Translations under genes and position numbers: made by a program
In this document: positions 34,722-42,852 of the stretch, piece by piece
Layout: every line of letters begins with the position of its first letter
Numbering within the stretch: position 1 is the first letter of the stretch
Assembly: GCA_963619535.1 (NCBI GenBank)
Contig: CAVEWV010000002.1
Location: 1-64,000 of the forward strand
Direction of reading: 5' to 3'
DNA: 64,000 nt
Source of the DNA: UMGS124 sp963619535
GTDB lineage: Bacteria > Actinomycetota > Coriobacteriia > Coriobacteriales > UMGS124
Notes under the pieces: model-generated
The model's database searches: none
Told to the model about the DNA's origin: nothing
Seen by the model: the letters and a program-made list of their open reading frames with translations, nothing else

Positions 34722-35154
34722 ATGCTGAAGATCTCCGCTCGCAACCAGTTCGCCGGCACCGTCACCTCCGTGGAGAAGGGCGCCGTCAACGCCGTCGTGG
34801 CCATCGAGGTCGCCCCCGGCAAGATCGTCAAGGCCGACATCACCTGCGAGGCCGTGGACGACCTGGGCCTGGAGGCCGGCAAGCCCGCCATCGCCGTCGT
34901 GAAGGCCACCAACGTCATGTTCGCCGAGGCCGGCCAGCACCTGCAGATCTCTGCCCGCAACCAGTTCTGCGGCACGGTGACCAAGGTCCAGAAGGGCGCC
35001 GTCAACGGCCACGTGGCCATCGCCACCGAGTACGGCCTGACCGTCTCCGGCTCCATCACCAACGCCGCCATCGAGGAGCTCGGCCTCGAGGAGGGCAAGC
35101 CCGCCGTCGCCTTCGTCAAGAGCACCGACGTGCTCGTGGCCGTCGAGGCCTAAG
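34656..35154 (+). repeat. 499-bp direct repeat, copy 1 (molbindin gene and leader)
   Basis: From TATAG through the stop codon this segment equals 36976-37474 except for two bases in the leader (34678 and 34686). The coding part is identical base for base. Sequence just upstream has diverged although the operator spacing is conserved, which points to gene conversion between old duplicates rather than one recent duplication. Confidence 0.93.
34722..35153 (+). CDS. Di-TOBE molybdenum/tungsten-binding protein (molbindin), copy 1
   Basis: A 143-residue cytoplasmic protein of two TOBE (Mop) domains, residues 3-68 and 74-140. Each opens with ISARNQF and contains GTVT plus a KGAVN turn. Di-TOBE molbindins bind molybdate or tungstate oxyanions as oligomers and buffer them in the cell. 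Start follows AAAGGAC. The coding sequence is identical to 37042-37473. No molybdenum enzyme or modABC genes lie in the window. A terminator follows 45 bases after the stop. Confidence 0.93.
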   Translation: MLKISARNQFAGTVTSVEKGAVNAVVAIEVAPGKIVKADITCEAVDDLGLEAGKPAIAVVKATNVMFAEAGQHLQISARNQFCGTVTKVQKGAVNGHVAIATEYGLTVSGSITNAAIEELGLEEGKPAVAFVKSTDVLVAVEA

Positions 35155-35197
35155 CCCCAGCGACCCTCAAAGCACCACCCGGCCCCATGTGCCAAGT

Positions 35198-35243
35198 CCC
35201 CGCGCCCTCCCGCCTCACGCGGGCAAGGGCGCGGGGGCTTTTG
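35198..35243 (+). terminator. Terminator after molbindin copy 1
   Basis: CCCCGCGCCCT pairs with AGGGCGCGGGG around an inner CCCGC/GCGGG stem, followed by GCTTTTGCG. Confidence 0.88.
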
Positions 35244-35268
35244 CGTTTAGAGATAGTGAGCAGCGCAC

Positions 35269-36528
35269 CTAAGACCGCCGTTCCCTTGGAACACGCAAAG
35301 GCACAGGGCGCGACGGCTTCGCAGACGACGTGTCTCCTCCAGGAGTTGCCAATGCCCGCTCGTATGCCGTGAAAGCATCCAAGACCTCCTGGGCAACATA
35401 TATATTGCTCTTGCGATTCTTGGCGTTTTGTACCAGGATGCCCATACCCTCAAGCTGCTTGAGCGCCAAGCGTGCCGCCTGAGCGCTGCGCCTCGTCAGA
35501 CGCGCGGCCGAAGCGACGCTGACAACAGGATTGCTGGGAAGAACATCGACCAAGACGTCGGCACAAGAGTTTGCCCGTATAGAACCGCGAATTCGCCACT
35601 CTGCCTGCATGTCTTCCATGCGACGTTCAAAACCCTGAGCCCTTTCACAAGCAAGCAGCATCGCATTGGCGAAATACTCAACCCAGTCGCTTACGCAAGT
35701 CTGCCAAGCCGCATCACACTCGCTATTACTTTCATATTGTGAGTCGTCGCAACGAAACGCAGCAAGGTTATTAATATAGCGTGCCTTGTCGGTTGCCAAC
35801 ACAAGCGAAACAGGCGGCACACTGTTTGGAATGAGGCCCGCACGGCGCAGCAGCATGTGCACAAGTGTGCGCCCAGTTCGACCATTGCCATCTGCGAAGG
35901 GGTGAATCGTTTCAAGCTGAGCGTGAGCAATTGCAGCCACTGCAAGCCCAGGTAGCTGCGACTCATTGCAGAAGAGGACCAGATCCTCCATAAGGTCACC
36001 GACATACTCTGGGCGCGGGGGGACATAGGCGGCGCCGACAGGGTTAACGTTATTGCCGCCAATCCAATTTTGAACCGTGCGGAGCGTGCCTCCCTCGCCC
36101 TCCAGATGGGAGCCTTTGAGGAGCGTCGCATTAACGGTGCGAATGATATCCAAAGAAATGTCCGCGCCCTCGGCCACACTGGCAATGGCGTCATCCATGG
36201 CAGTAATATTCGCCATAATGGCCGCCTCTGCAGCATCAAGCCGGTGCGATACCCCCAGTTCATCGAGCGCCTCAAACTCGAGCAACCGGCCTGCGTTCAT
36301 CTGGAGACCCTCGATTCGGGATGAAGCAAGCGCCTCAGAACGCAGAAGGAGACGTGCCAAAGGTTCGGTGTCGGTCAGACAACGGGCCTCTTGGTTGAGC
36401 AAGGCAACAGCCGTCTGGGCTCTTGCTATGGCAGATGCCGCCTCGGGCATCAATCTGATGTCTCGTCCTGCCAGCTTATCAGGCAGAAACGGATGGTATG
36501 TCCCGCTCTGGGTCTCACGGCGGTTCAT
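35269..36528 (-). CDS. Fic-family protein with C-terminal winged helix
   Basis: A 419-residue Fic protein, a likely AMP-transferase acting on target-protein hydroxyls. The full active loop IHPFADGNGRTGR is present. The inhibitory helix motif (S/T)xxxE(G/N) is seen upstream as SSRIEG, marking a class II, self-inhibited Fic. The C-terminal 90 residues contain a DNA-binding-like winged helix (VSVASAARLTRRSAQAARLA). Start MNRRETQSG at 36528 is the likeliest. Base composition is clearly lower in GC than its neighbours and codon use is more mixed, so transfer is likely. It sits between the two molbindin repeats, opposite in strand, and is preceded by a long palindrome. Confidence 0.93.
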   Translation of the reverse strand: MNRRETQSGTYHPFLPDKLAGRDIRLMPEAASAIARAQTAVALLNQEARCLTDTEPLARLLLRSEALASSRIEGLQMNAGRLLEFEALDELGVSHRLDAAEAAIMANITAMDDAIASVAEGADISLDIIRTVNATLLKGSHLEGEGGTLRTVQNWIGGNNVNPVGAAYVPPRPEYVGDLMEDLVLFCNESQLPGLAVAAIAHAQLETIHPFADGNGRTGRTLVHMLLRRAGLIPNSVPPVSLVLATDKARYINNLAAFRCDDSQYESNSECDAAWQTCVSDWVEYFANAMLLACERAQGFERRMEDMQAEWRIRGSIRANSCADVLVDVLPSNPVVSVASAARLTRRSAQAARLALKQLEGMGILVQNAKNRKSNIYVAQEVLDAFTAYERALATPGGDTSSAKPSRPVPLRVPRERRS

Positions 36529-36611
36529 TCCCCATCCAGATGATTGCCAATAATCCGTTTGATACACGCCCACAGCCTGCGTCCTCCAAAACCTTTGTTT
36601 TCCCCGCACAC

Positions 36612-36640
36612 AAACAAAGGTTATCAGATAACCTTTGTTT
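36612..36640. promoter_or_regulatory. 29-bp perfect palindrome, candidate Fic operator
   Basis: AAACAAAGGTTATC and its exact inverse flank a central A. A third half-site, AAAACCTTTGTTTTCC, lies at 36588-36603. The sites are 60-112 bases upstream of the Fic start codon. The Fic protein has its own winged helix, so autorepression is a reasonable inference. Confidence 0.7.
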
Positions 36641-36911
36641 TCCGACACAACATCGCAAGGTTTTACCATTCCCAAACGCGCGGCAAATAGAACAAACGAC
36701 ATCGCCTGGATCCAGACGACGATGCCGGGTGTCCCGCCGGCATCTCTGTTCCTTATCATCCATGGGAACATGGCACTGTGCGGCGTTTTGTGTTTGCTCA
36801 GATTTTATTAGTAAAGATTTCCGAGTAAACCACGACATGAGCATCCTGGCCATCCCACGGACATCACGGCTCCTCTTTAGCCCTAACTTGGTATGGCAAT
36901 CGAATAAAGTG

Positions 36912-36925
36912 GTACTCGTTGGTAT
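36912..36925 (+). promoter_or_regulatory. Operator-like element of molbindin copy 2
   Basis: GTACTCGTTGGTAT is identical to the element at 34592-34605 and lies the same 50 bases upstream of TATAGT (36976). Only one copy is present here, and the 50 bases between have diverged from the first gene's promoter. Confidence 0.5.
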
Positions 36926-36975
36926 ATAAGCCCCTCAATCAGCCCCTGCGCTGCCTCGCGGGCGGAACCCTCCCG

Positions 36976-37474
36976 TATAGTTCTCCTCGTCAACAAAGAG
37001 CGGCCCAAACGAAGGCCGCCCGCAACCGAAAGGACTTTCCCATGCTGAAGATCTCCGCTCGCAACCAGTTCGCCGGCACCGTCACCTCCGTGGAGAAGGG
37101 CGCCGTCAACGCCGTCGTGGCCATCGAGGTCGCCCCCGGCAAGATCGTCAAGGCCGACATCACCTGCGAGGCCGTGGACGACCTGGGCCTGGAGGCCGGC
37201 AAGCCCGCCATCGCCGTCGTGAAGGCCACCAACGTCATGTTCGCCGAGGCCGGCCAGCACCTGCAGATCTCTGCCCGCAACCAGTTCTGCGGCACGGTGA
37301 CCAAGGTCCAGAAGGGCGCCGTCAACGGCCACGTGGCCATCGCCACCGAGTACGGCCTGACCGTCTCCGGCTCCATCACCAACGCCGCCATCGAGGAGCT
37401 CGGCCTCGAGGAGGGCAAGCCCGCCGTCGCCTTCGTCAAGAGCACCGACGTGCTCGTGGCCGTCGAGGCCTAAG
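36976..37474 (+). repeat. 499-bp direct repeat, copy 2
   Basis: Second copy of the segment at 34656-35154, in the same orientation and offset by exactly 2320 bases, differing at two leader positions only. Recombination between the copies would delete the Fic gene and leave one molbindin gene. Confidence 0.93.
37042..37473 (+). CDS. Di-TOBE molybdenum/tungsten-binding protein (molbindin), copy 2
   Basis: Encodes the same 143-residue protein as 34722-35153, with the same ribosome site AAAGGAC. Two TOBE domains, each starting ISARNQF. Its promoter differs from copy 1 in having one rather than two operator-like elements, so the two copies may be expressed differently while the protein is kept identical. 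A bidirectional terminator follows. Confidence 0.93.
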   Translation: MLKISARNQFAGTVTSVEKGAVNAVVAIEVAPGKIVKADITCEAVDDLGLEAGKPAIAVVKATNVMFAEAGQHLQISARNQFCGTVTKVQKGAVNGHVAIATEYGLTVSGSITNAAIEELGLEEGKPAVAFVKSTDVLVAVEA

Positions 37475-37502
37475 GCTTGGGCTTAGAACCAGCCTGCACA
37501 GC

Positions 37503-37549
37503 AAAAACCCCGCACCACCATGCGAACAGGCAGGTGGCGCGGGGTTTTT
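37503..37549. terminator. Bidirectional terminator after molbindin copy 2
   Basis: AAAAACCCCGC and GCGGGGTTTTT form the stem ends around a further CACC/GGTG pair; runs of A and T at the two ends allow use on both strands. Confidence 0.88.
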
Positions 37550-37600
37550 GCGTTTGGGGGACATCTCCGCCCGAGCGAAGCCACAGCAGGCCCACCACGC

Positions 37601-37642
37601 AAAAAGCCGCCGCCCATGCCTTGCGGGCACGGACGGCGGCTT
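37601..37642 (-). terminator. Terminator of the iron-complex ABC operon
   Basis: AAGCCGCCG pairs with CGGCGGCTT; the minus strand continues TTTTT (37601-37605 on the plus strand read A). It lies 45 bases past the stop of the binding-protein gene. Confidence 0.82.
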
Positions 37643-37686
37643 GGGTGCGCACGGGTGCGGGCGCGCCGAGATATGCGACTCGGGGG

Positions 37687-38820
37687 CTACTCGCTGAGCT
37701 CCTGCTCGCACACCAGGACGGCGTTCTTGGTGATCTCGTTGAACTCGTCCTCGGACAGGTCGTACTGGTACATGGTCTTGTAGTAGGCGGCGACGGTCTC
37801 GTACATGTCGTCGTCAAACTGCTCGGGGTACAGCACACGGGCGAGCCACTGCATGCCCATGACCTGGTTCACGGAAGGCGGGCCGTTGAGCCAGTTGAAG
37901 GGCTCGCTGGGAACCTCGCAGTAGTTGCCCGTCTCGATGGCGGTCAGGCCCTGCCAGGTGGCGTCGGTGCCGGCCAGCTCATAGGCGCTCTTCGGGGCAA
38001 AGACGATCACCTGGGGGTTCCAGTTGGCGATCTGCTCCATGTCGGTCTCGTTGGACTTGCCGGAGGGGTCGTCCACCACGGCCACGTTGTCGGCCACCAT
38101 GTCGATGACGTTGGCCTGGTAGGAGCCGTTGGCCAGGCAGGACAGGCCGTCGTCGCCCGTGAGGTAGAGCACGTCGGTGCGCTCCTCCTCGGGAATCTGA
38201 GCCATCACGTCGGAGACCTCCTTGTAGGAGGCGTCGCAGTAGTCGGCGATCTCGTTGGCGCGGTCCTCAACGCCGAGCAGCTCGCCCAGGGTGCGGTAGC
38301 AGTCGCCGTAGGTGTCGAGGCTGCTGGAGATGTGCACGCAGGGAATGCCGAGCTGCTCCTGCAGGGCGTCGAGGTCGTCGGCCATGCCGTCCTTGACCTC
38401 GCCCACGTCGATGACGATCTGGGCGCCGGAGGCAGCGACCTCCTCGCGGTTGAAGTCGCCCTTGGCGCCGAAGATGGCGCCCACCTCGGTGAGGCCGGCG
38501 TACTCCTCGCCGAAGAAGTGGGCCTGCGAGTCGGTGAGGCTGCTGGCCAGGCACACCATCTTCTCGGGAGCGACGGTCATGAGCACCTGCTGGGCAAGGT
38601 AGCCCGAGGGCGCGATGGCCGTGATCTCGGCGGGAATCTCCACCGTGCGGCCCAGCGAGTCGGTGAACTCGCGGGTCTCGCTTGCCTGGGCCGTCTTGGC
38701 CGCATCGTCGCCCGAGGTAGCACCGGCGGCGAAGGCCACGGGCGCCACGGCAAGGCCGCAGGCCAGGGCTGCCGAGCACAGCGCGACGACGAACGTGCGA
38801 CGGCTTGCGTTTCTAACCAT
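37687..38820 (-). CDS. ABC importer substrate-binding protein, iron-complex type
   Basis: A 377-residue extracytoplasmic binding protein of the FecB/BtuF-like class III fold: TDSLGRTVEIPAEITAIAP opens the domain, and a long rigid helix links the two lobes. The start MVRNASRR at 38820 suits AAAGGA six bases away; an ATG at 38826 is less well placed. The signal NASRRTFVVALCSAAL fits a twin-arginine leader with cleavage near AFAAG; no lipobox Cys sits at the cleavage point. It is third in an operon after permease and ATPase. Ligand could be a siderophore, haem or cobalamin. Confidence 0.88.
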   Translation of the reverse strand: MVRNASRRTFVVALCSAALACGLAVAPVAFAAGATSGDDAAKTAQASETREFTDSLGRTVEIPAEITAIAPSGYLAQQVLMTVAPEKMVCLASSLTDSQAHFFGEEYAGLTEVGAIFGAKGDFNREEVAASGAQIVIDVGEVKDGMADDLDALQEQLGIPCVHISSSLDTYGDCYRTLGELLGVEDRANEIADYCDASYKEVSDVMAQIPEEERTDVLYLTGDDGLSCLANGSYQANVIDMVADNVAVVDDPSGKSNETDMEQIANWNPQVIVFAPKSAYELAGTDATWQGLTAIETGNYCEVPSEPFNWLNGPPSVNQVMGMQWLARVLYPEQFDDDMYETVAAYYKTMYQYDLSEDEFNEITKNAVLVCEQELSE

Positions 38821-38913
38821 CCTCATTCCTTTCTCTCGTACCTTTGGGCCCGAAGGCCCCCTTGTATGGCAGACCGCCGGCACATCCGGTGCAGGCGGGT
38901 AGAACAACGTGTA

Positions 38914-39732
38914 TCACGCGCTCGAGCCGGGCGCAGGGCCGGGGTCGGATGCTGCGCGCACCTCGCGGGTGGGCACGGCCACGCGCACGCGGTCGTCGTA
39001 GAGCGAGTTGATCTCGACCTCGACGCCGTAGATGTCGGAGATGAGCCCGGCCGTGATGACGTCCTTGGGGTCGCCGTAGGCCTTGACGCGCCCGTCGTAT
39101 ATGACGAGCGTCTTGTCGGCATAGAGAAACGCCTGGTCGGGCTGGTGGGTAGACTGGATGATCGAGAGCCCTTCGCGCGCGAGCTGCCGCACGCACGACA
39201 GCACGCGCACGGTGTTGCCATAGTCCAGGGCGCTCGTGGGCTCGTCCATGATGATGGTCGTGGCATTCTGGGCCAGGGCGCGCGCGATGAGCACCATCTG
39301 CTGCTCGCCGCCCGAGATCTCGGTGTAGGGGCGGTGCGCCAGGTGCGAGATACCGATCTTCTCAAGCGCCTCCATGGCACGGCTCACATGGGGCTTGCCG
39401 GGGTTGTTGAAAAGCCCCAGGTCGGTGCCCGTGCTCATGAGCACCACGTCGAGCACCTCGTAGTCGTACACCGAGGAGTGCGACTGCGGGATGTACGAGA
39501 TGAGCTTGGCGCGCTCACGGATGGGCATCTGGCGCAGGTCGCGCCCGTTGACGAGGACGCGGCCGGTGTAGGAGTCGTTCAGGCACAGGATGCAGCGGAA
39601 CAGCGTGGACTTGCCCACGCCGTTGGGGCCGAGCACGTTGACAAGCGTGCGGTCGGGGATGGTCAGGCTGATGTCGTGCAGGATCTCGCGCGACCCGTAT
39701 GAGAAGCTCAGATGCTCGACCTCGATAGGCAT
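38914..39732 (-). CDS. ABC importer ATP-binding protein, FecE type
   Basis: A 272-residue ATPase for the iron-complex importer. Walker A GPNGVGKST near residue 35, signature ISGGEQQMVLIARAL near 138, Walker B TIIMDEPTSALD near 158 and the switch His in QSTHQPDQ follow in order. It starts one base after the permease stop codon and lies 93 bases upstream of the binding-protein gene. Confidence 0.94.
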   Translation of the reverse strand: MPIEVEHLSFSYGSREILHDISLTIPDRTLVNVLGPNGVGKSTLFRCILCLNDSYTGRVLVNGRDLRQMPIRERAKLISYIPQSHSSVYDYEVLDVVLMSTGTDLGLFNNPGKPHVSRAMEALEKIGISHLAHRPYTEISGGEQQMVLIARALAQNATTIIMDEPTSALDYGNTVRVLSCVRQLAREGLSIIQSTHQPDQAFLYADKTLVIYDGRVKAYGDPKDVITAGLISDIYGVEVEINSLYDDRVRVAVPTREVRAASDPGPAPGSSA

Positions 39733-40782
39733 TTAGACCTTCCTCCCCTTCGTGATGAGGTAGAGGAAGAACGGCGCCCCCACGAAGGCCGTGAGGATGC
39801 CGATGGGGATCTCCATCGTGGTGGCCACGCGCGCGATGTCGTCCACCAGCAGGAGGAACCCCGCGCCCATCACCATCGACGCGGGCAGGAGCTTGCGGTA
39901 GTCGCAGCCCACGAGCATCCGGCACAGGTGCGGGATCACGAGGCCCACCCAGCCGATCATGCCCGACACGGCCACGCTCGAGGCGGTGACGAGCGTGGCG
40001 GCCACCATCACGAGCAGGCGCACGAGGCGGGCGTTGACGCCCATCGTGGCGGCCTCGTCGTCGCCCATCGTGAGGATGTTGATACGCCAGCGCAGGGCGA
40101 ACAGCATGGCGAGACCCACCGCCATGGGCACGGCCACGAGCTGGATGTCGGCGAACTTGGCGCCGGTGAGGCTGCCCATGAGCCAGTAGGTGATGGCCGG
40201 CAGCGTGTCATTGGGGTCGGCGACGAGCTTGGTGTAGGAGACGCCCGCCGAGAACAGCGAGCTCACCATGACGCCCGCCAGGATGACCACCGTGATGGGG
40301 TTACCCCGGGCATGCATGGAGATGAACACCACGAGCGCCACCGTGACCAGCGAGAACACGAAGGCCCACAGCGAGATCTGGATCGACGACAGCCCCATGA
40401 GGATGGCGATGGCCGCGCCCAGGGCCGCGCCCTGCGAGGCGCCCAGGAGGTCGGGCGAGACGAGCGGGTTCTGGAACGTCCCCTGGAAGGCCGCGCCGGC
40501 CGCCGACAGGCAGCACCCCACGAGCAGGGCGAGCACGATGCGCGGGGCGCGCACGTTGAAGAAGATGGATGCCTGCTGGTTGGTCCAGGACTGCTCCACG
40601 AGGTCGGGCGCCACCTGGTTCGCCAGCATCGCCGCGGCGTCGAGCGGCGTGATGGGGAAGCGCCCCAGCAAAAGCGAGGAGCCCGCGAGCACGGCCACGA
40701 CCACGGCCATGACGGCGATGATCGCCGACTCGTGGCCCTGCGACCAGCGCGCCTGCTTCGTGTTGTTTGCACCGTGGGGCAC
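39733..40782 (-). CDS. ABC importer permease, FecCD/BtuC type
   Basis: A 349-residue permease with about ten helices. Family landmarks are RAPRIVLALLVGCCLSAAGAA, FQNPLVSPDLLGASQGAALG, and the ATPase-contact region GWVGLVIPHLCRMLVG near residue 275. I take GTG at 40782, seven bases after AAAGGA; a GTG at 40818 extends the frame by 12 residues. It is the first gene of the operon. A DtxR-like palindrome lies about 95 bases upstream. Confidence 0.9.
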   Translation of the reverse strand: MPHGANNTKQARWSQGHESAIIAVMAVVVAVLAGSSLLLGRFPITPLDAAAMLANQVAPDLVEQSWTNQQASIFFNVRAPRIVLALLVGCCLSAAGAAFQGTFQNPLVSPDLLGASQGAALGAAIAILMGLSSIQISLWAFVFSLVTVALVVFISMHARGNPITVVILAGVMVSSLFSAGVSYTKLVADPNDTLPAITYWLMGSLTGAKFADIQLVAVPMAVGLAMLFALRWRINILTMGDDEAATMGVNARLVRLLVMVAATLVTASSVAVSGMIGWVGLVIPHLCRMLVGCDYRKLLPASMVMGAGFLLLVDDIARVATTMEIPIGILTAFVGAPFFLYLITKGRKV

Positions 40783-40869
40783 GGGCACGTCCTTTGCAGT
40801 GGGGGGCTGTCTGGGCACATCGCCTGGAATAGCGGCAAACTTCGGGCGAGTATGAAGGAATTGCGAAGG

Positions 40870-40893
40870 GCTGTAAGTTGCATATGCAACCTA
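40870..40893. promoter_or_regulatory. DtxR/IdeR-like palindrome upstream of the ABC operon
   Basis: GTTGCATATGCAAC (40877-40890) is a perfect 14-bp palindrome. With its flanks the minus strand reads TAGGTTGCATATGCAACTTA, close to the inverted TTAGGTTA half-sites bound by iron-dependent DtxR/IdeR repressors. The position fits iron control of the importer, which is inference. Confidence 0.5.
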
Positions 40894-40911
40894 GGAGCCG
40901 CTCAAAACGCG

Positions 40912-40945
40912 AAAGGCCCAACCGCTCGCGACGAGCGGCTGGGCC
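40912..40945 (-). terminator. Terminator of the flavoprotein gene at 40984
   Basis: GGCCCAACCGCTCG pairs with CGAGCGGCTGGGCC (one A-C mismatch) and is followed on the minus strand by TTTCGCG, about 40 bases past the stop codon. Confidence 0.82.
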
Positions 40946-40983
40946 CAGTTGACAGGGGGTCGCGACGCCCGAGGGGTTGGGGG

Positions 40984-42810
40984 TTACTCCTCGGTGGCGG
41001 CGCACATACCGGCGATGTAGCCGGTGGTGATCACGCGGCCCAGGCCGTGGATGCGCATGCCGCCGGAAGACTCACCGCCGCAGTACAGGCCGGGGATGAC
41101 CTGGCCGAACAGGTCCATGACCTGCATCTTGCGGTTCACGCGCAGGCCCGTGGTGCAGTCGTGGAAGCCCGGGGTGGACCAGGCGGCGTAGAAGGGGCCG
41201 GTCTCGATCTTGTCGGTCATGCCCTCCTTGCCGAAGTCCTCGTCGACGCCCTTGTCCACCAGCTCGTTGTAGCGCTTGACGGTGGCCACGAGGGTCTCGG
41301 GGTCCATCTTGATCTGCTCGTAGTACTTGTTCACGACCTTCTCGGCCAGCTCCTCAAGGGTGTCGGCCTCGAAGAAGCGCCCGTCCTCGCGGTCGACGGC
41401 GGTGTCGTCGATCGTCCAATCCTCGCGCTCGACGGCCTTGGCGTCGAAGATGGTCCAGAGGGGCCCGCCGTAGCGGTGCAGCTCGCCGTCCTCGGGGTCG
41501 GTGGTGAGGACGCTGGCGAAGGCGGCGGCGTTCCAGTCGGTGGAGGAGTCGGACTCGTCGGCGAAGCGCTCGCCCAGCATGTTCACCTGCAGCAGGTTCG
41601 ACCAGTCGTAGACGCGCAGGCCCGTGGCGCGGGAGAGCTTGAAGAGGGGCGAGGTGGGCTGGACGGTGGCGTAGGAGTCGGTGTACTGGGTGCCGATCAT
41701 GGCCGCCTTGGTGAGGAAGGAGTCGCCGATGACCTGGTTGGCCACGTCGCCCAGGATGGCGCCGACGGACATGGCCGCGATCTCGCCGGAGGCGTCCTTG
41801 GGGCAGAAGGGGTCGCCGGAGGTGCAGTCGTACTCCACGCCGCGGCGCGCGTCGATCATCGTGCGGAACCAGACGTTGCCCGACGAGCCGCCCGTGGCGA
41901 TGATGACGGCCTTGTTGGCGCGGACGTTGACGGTCTCCTTCGTCTCGTCGATGTTGCCGTCGGAGAAGGGGCTGAGCGGGGCGAGCGGCTCGGTCTCGCC
42001 GGGCAGGATGGTGGGCGAGTAGTGCGCCTGCACGCCCACGACGCGGCCGGTGAGCACGCCCTCGCGGTAGAGCTTGTCCATGTGGTAGTTCAGCAGGAAC
42101 TGCGCGCCGGCCTCACGGGCGCTGCGCTCGAGCGGGCGGGTGATGGCGATGCCGCAGCGGTCCTGGTAGGCGCCGTCCTGGGAGGGCGACAGGTAGTCGG
42201 CGTAGGAGACCCAGTCCTCGGTGGTCTGGTCGGCGTAGGTCCAGCGGGCCACGCTCTCGGGCTGGTCGCCGCCCTCGGTGTAGTCGGGCAGGTGCATGGG
42301 CTCGACGTCCTTGACGAGCACGCCCTTCTCCTGGATGTACTCGTAGGCCTGCGCCATGTTGTCGGCCACGGAGCGCACCACGTCGCGGTCGCCGTAGATG
42401 GAGTTGATGCACAGGGGCGTGGTGTGGTCCTCGTAGTACTTGTCGGCGCTGTCCTCGATGCCGTACTTCTCCTGGATCTTGGTGCCGCAGCCGGAGTGCA
42501 TGTTGCCGCCGGACAGGGCGCAGCGGCCGCCGCAGTCGTAGTTGGCGTCGACGAAGAGCACCGACAGGCCCTCGTCCAGGGCGCGCACGCCGGCGGGCAG
42601 GCCCGCGCCGCCCGCGCCGATGACGACGATGTCGGCCTCGTAGTCCCACTCCACCTCGGCGGGGTCGGTGTAGCCGGCCACGAGCGTGCCGTCGGTGACC
42701 TCGATGTTGTGGTCGACGTCGGCAAGCGCGCTAGAGGCGCCGGCGGCGGCCAGGGCCGCCATGCCGGCGGCGGCGCAGACCATGGAGCGGCGGGAGATGT
42801 TCTCAGACAT
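40984..42810 (-). CDS. Tat-exported FAD flavoprotein, fumarate-reductase-like (1)
   Basis: A 608-residue protein with twin-arginine signal ISRRSMVCAAAG and a FAD_binding_2 fold: dinucleotide motif VVIGAGGAGLPAG near residue 62 and closing GLYCGGESSGGMRIHGLGR. Such flavoproteins reduce an organic acceptor (fumarate, urocanate, cinnamates and others) outside the membrane. The acceptor-site His block, normally near HxxGG, reads HDCTTGLRVN here, so fumarate is not assured. There is no haem motif or FMN-binding domain, so electrons must come from another protein. It follows the second flavoprotein by 42 bases. Confidence 0.88.
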   Translation of the reverse strand: MSENISRRSMVCAAAGMAALAAAGASSALADVDHNIEVTDGTLVAGYTDPAEVEWDYEADIVVIGAGGAGLPAGVRALDEGLSVLFVDANYDCGGRCALSGGNMHSGCGTKIQEKYGIEDSADKYYEDHTTPLCINSIYGDRDVVRSVADNMAQAYEYIQEKGVLVKDVEPMHLPDYTEGGDQPESVARWTYADQTTEDWVSYADYLSPSQDGAYQDRCGIAITRPLERSAREAGAQFLLNYHMDKLYREGVLTGRVVGVQAHYSPTILPGETEPLAPLSPFSDGNIDETKETVNVRANKAVIIATGGSSGNVWFRTMIDARRGVEYDCTSGDPFCPKDASGEIAAMSVGAILGDVANQVIGDSFLTKAAMIGTQYTDSYATVQPTSPLFKLSRATGLRVYDWSNLLQVNMLGERFADESDSSTDWNAAAFASVLTTDPEDGELHRYGGPLWTIFDAKAVEREDWTIDDTAVDREDGRFFEADTLEELAEKVVNKYYEQIKMDPETLVATVKRYNELVDKGVDEDFGKEGMTDKIETGPFYAAWSTPGFHDCTTGLRVNRKMQVMDLFGQVIPGLYCGGESSGGMRIHGLGRVITTGYIAGMCAATEE

Positions 42811-42852
42811 GGGTGGTTCCTCTCTTCTCAGTCAGTGGTTCCTGCGCGGGGC

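Larger units (their letters stand above)
36529..36975. other. Low-GC intergenic region upstream of the Fic gene
   Basis: About 450 bases with no supported gene. It holds the Fic-side palindrome (36612-36640), an AT-rich stretch near 36790-36840 and, at the right end, the single operator copy of the second molbindin gene (36912-36925). Weak open frames here lack ribosome sites. The composition matches the Fic gene, so the foreign segment probably runs from about 35250 to about 36890. Confidence 0.6.

Noticed and set aside
35269..36771. Extending the Fic protein N-terminally to 36771
   Set aside because: The extra 81 residues cross the palindrome and lack protein-like character; the start at 36528 gives a normal Fic N terminus.
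34656..37474. Composite transposon or insertion sequence around the Fic gene
   Set aside because: The flanking repeats are ordinary protein-coding genes with promoters; there is no transposase, integrase or terminal inverted repeat.
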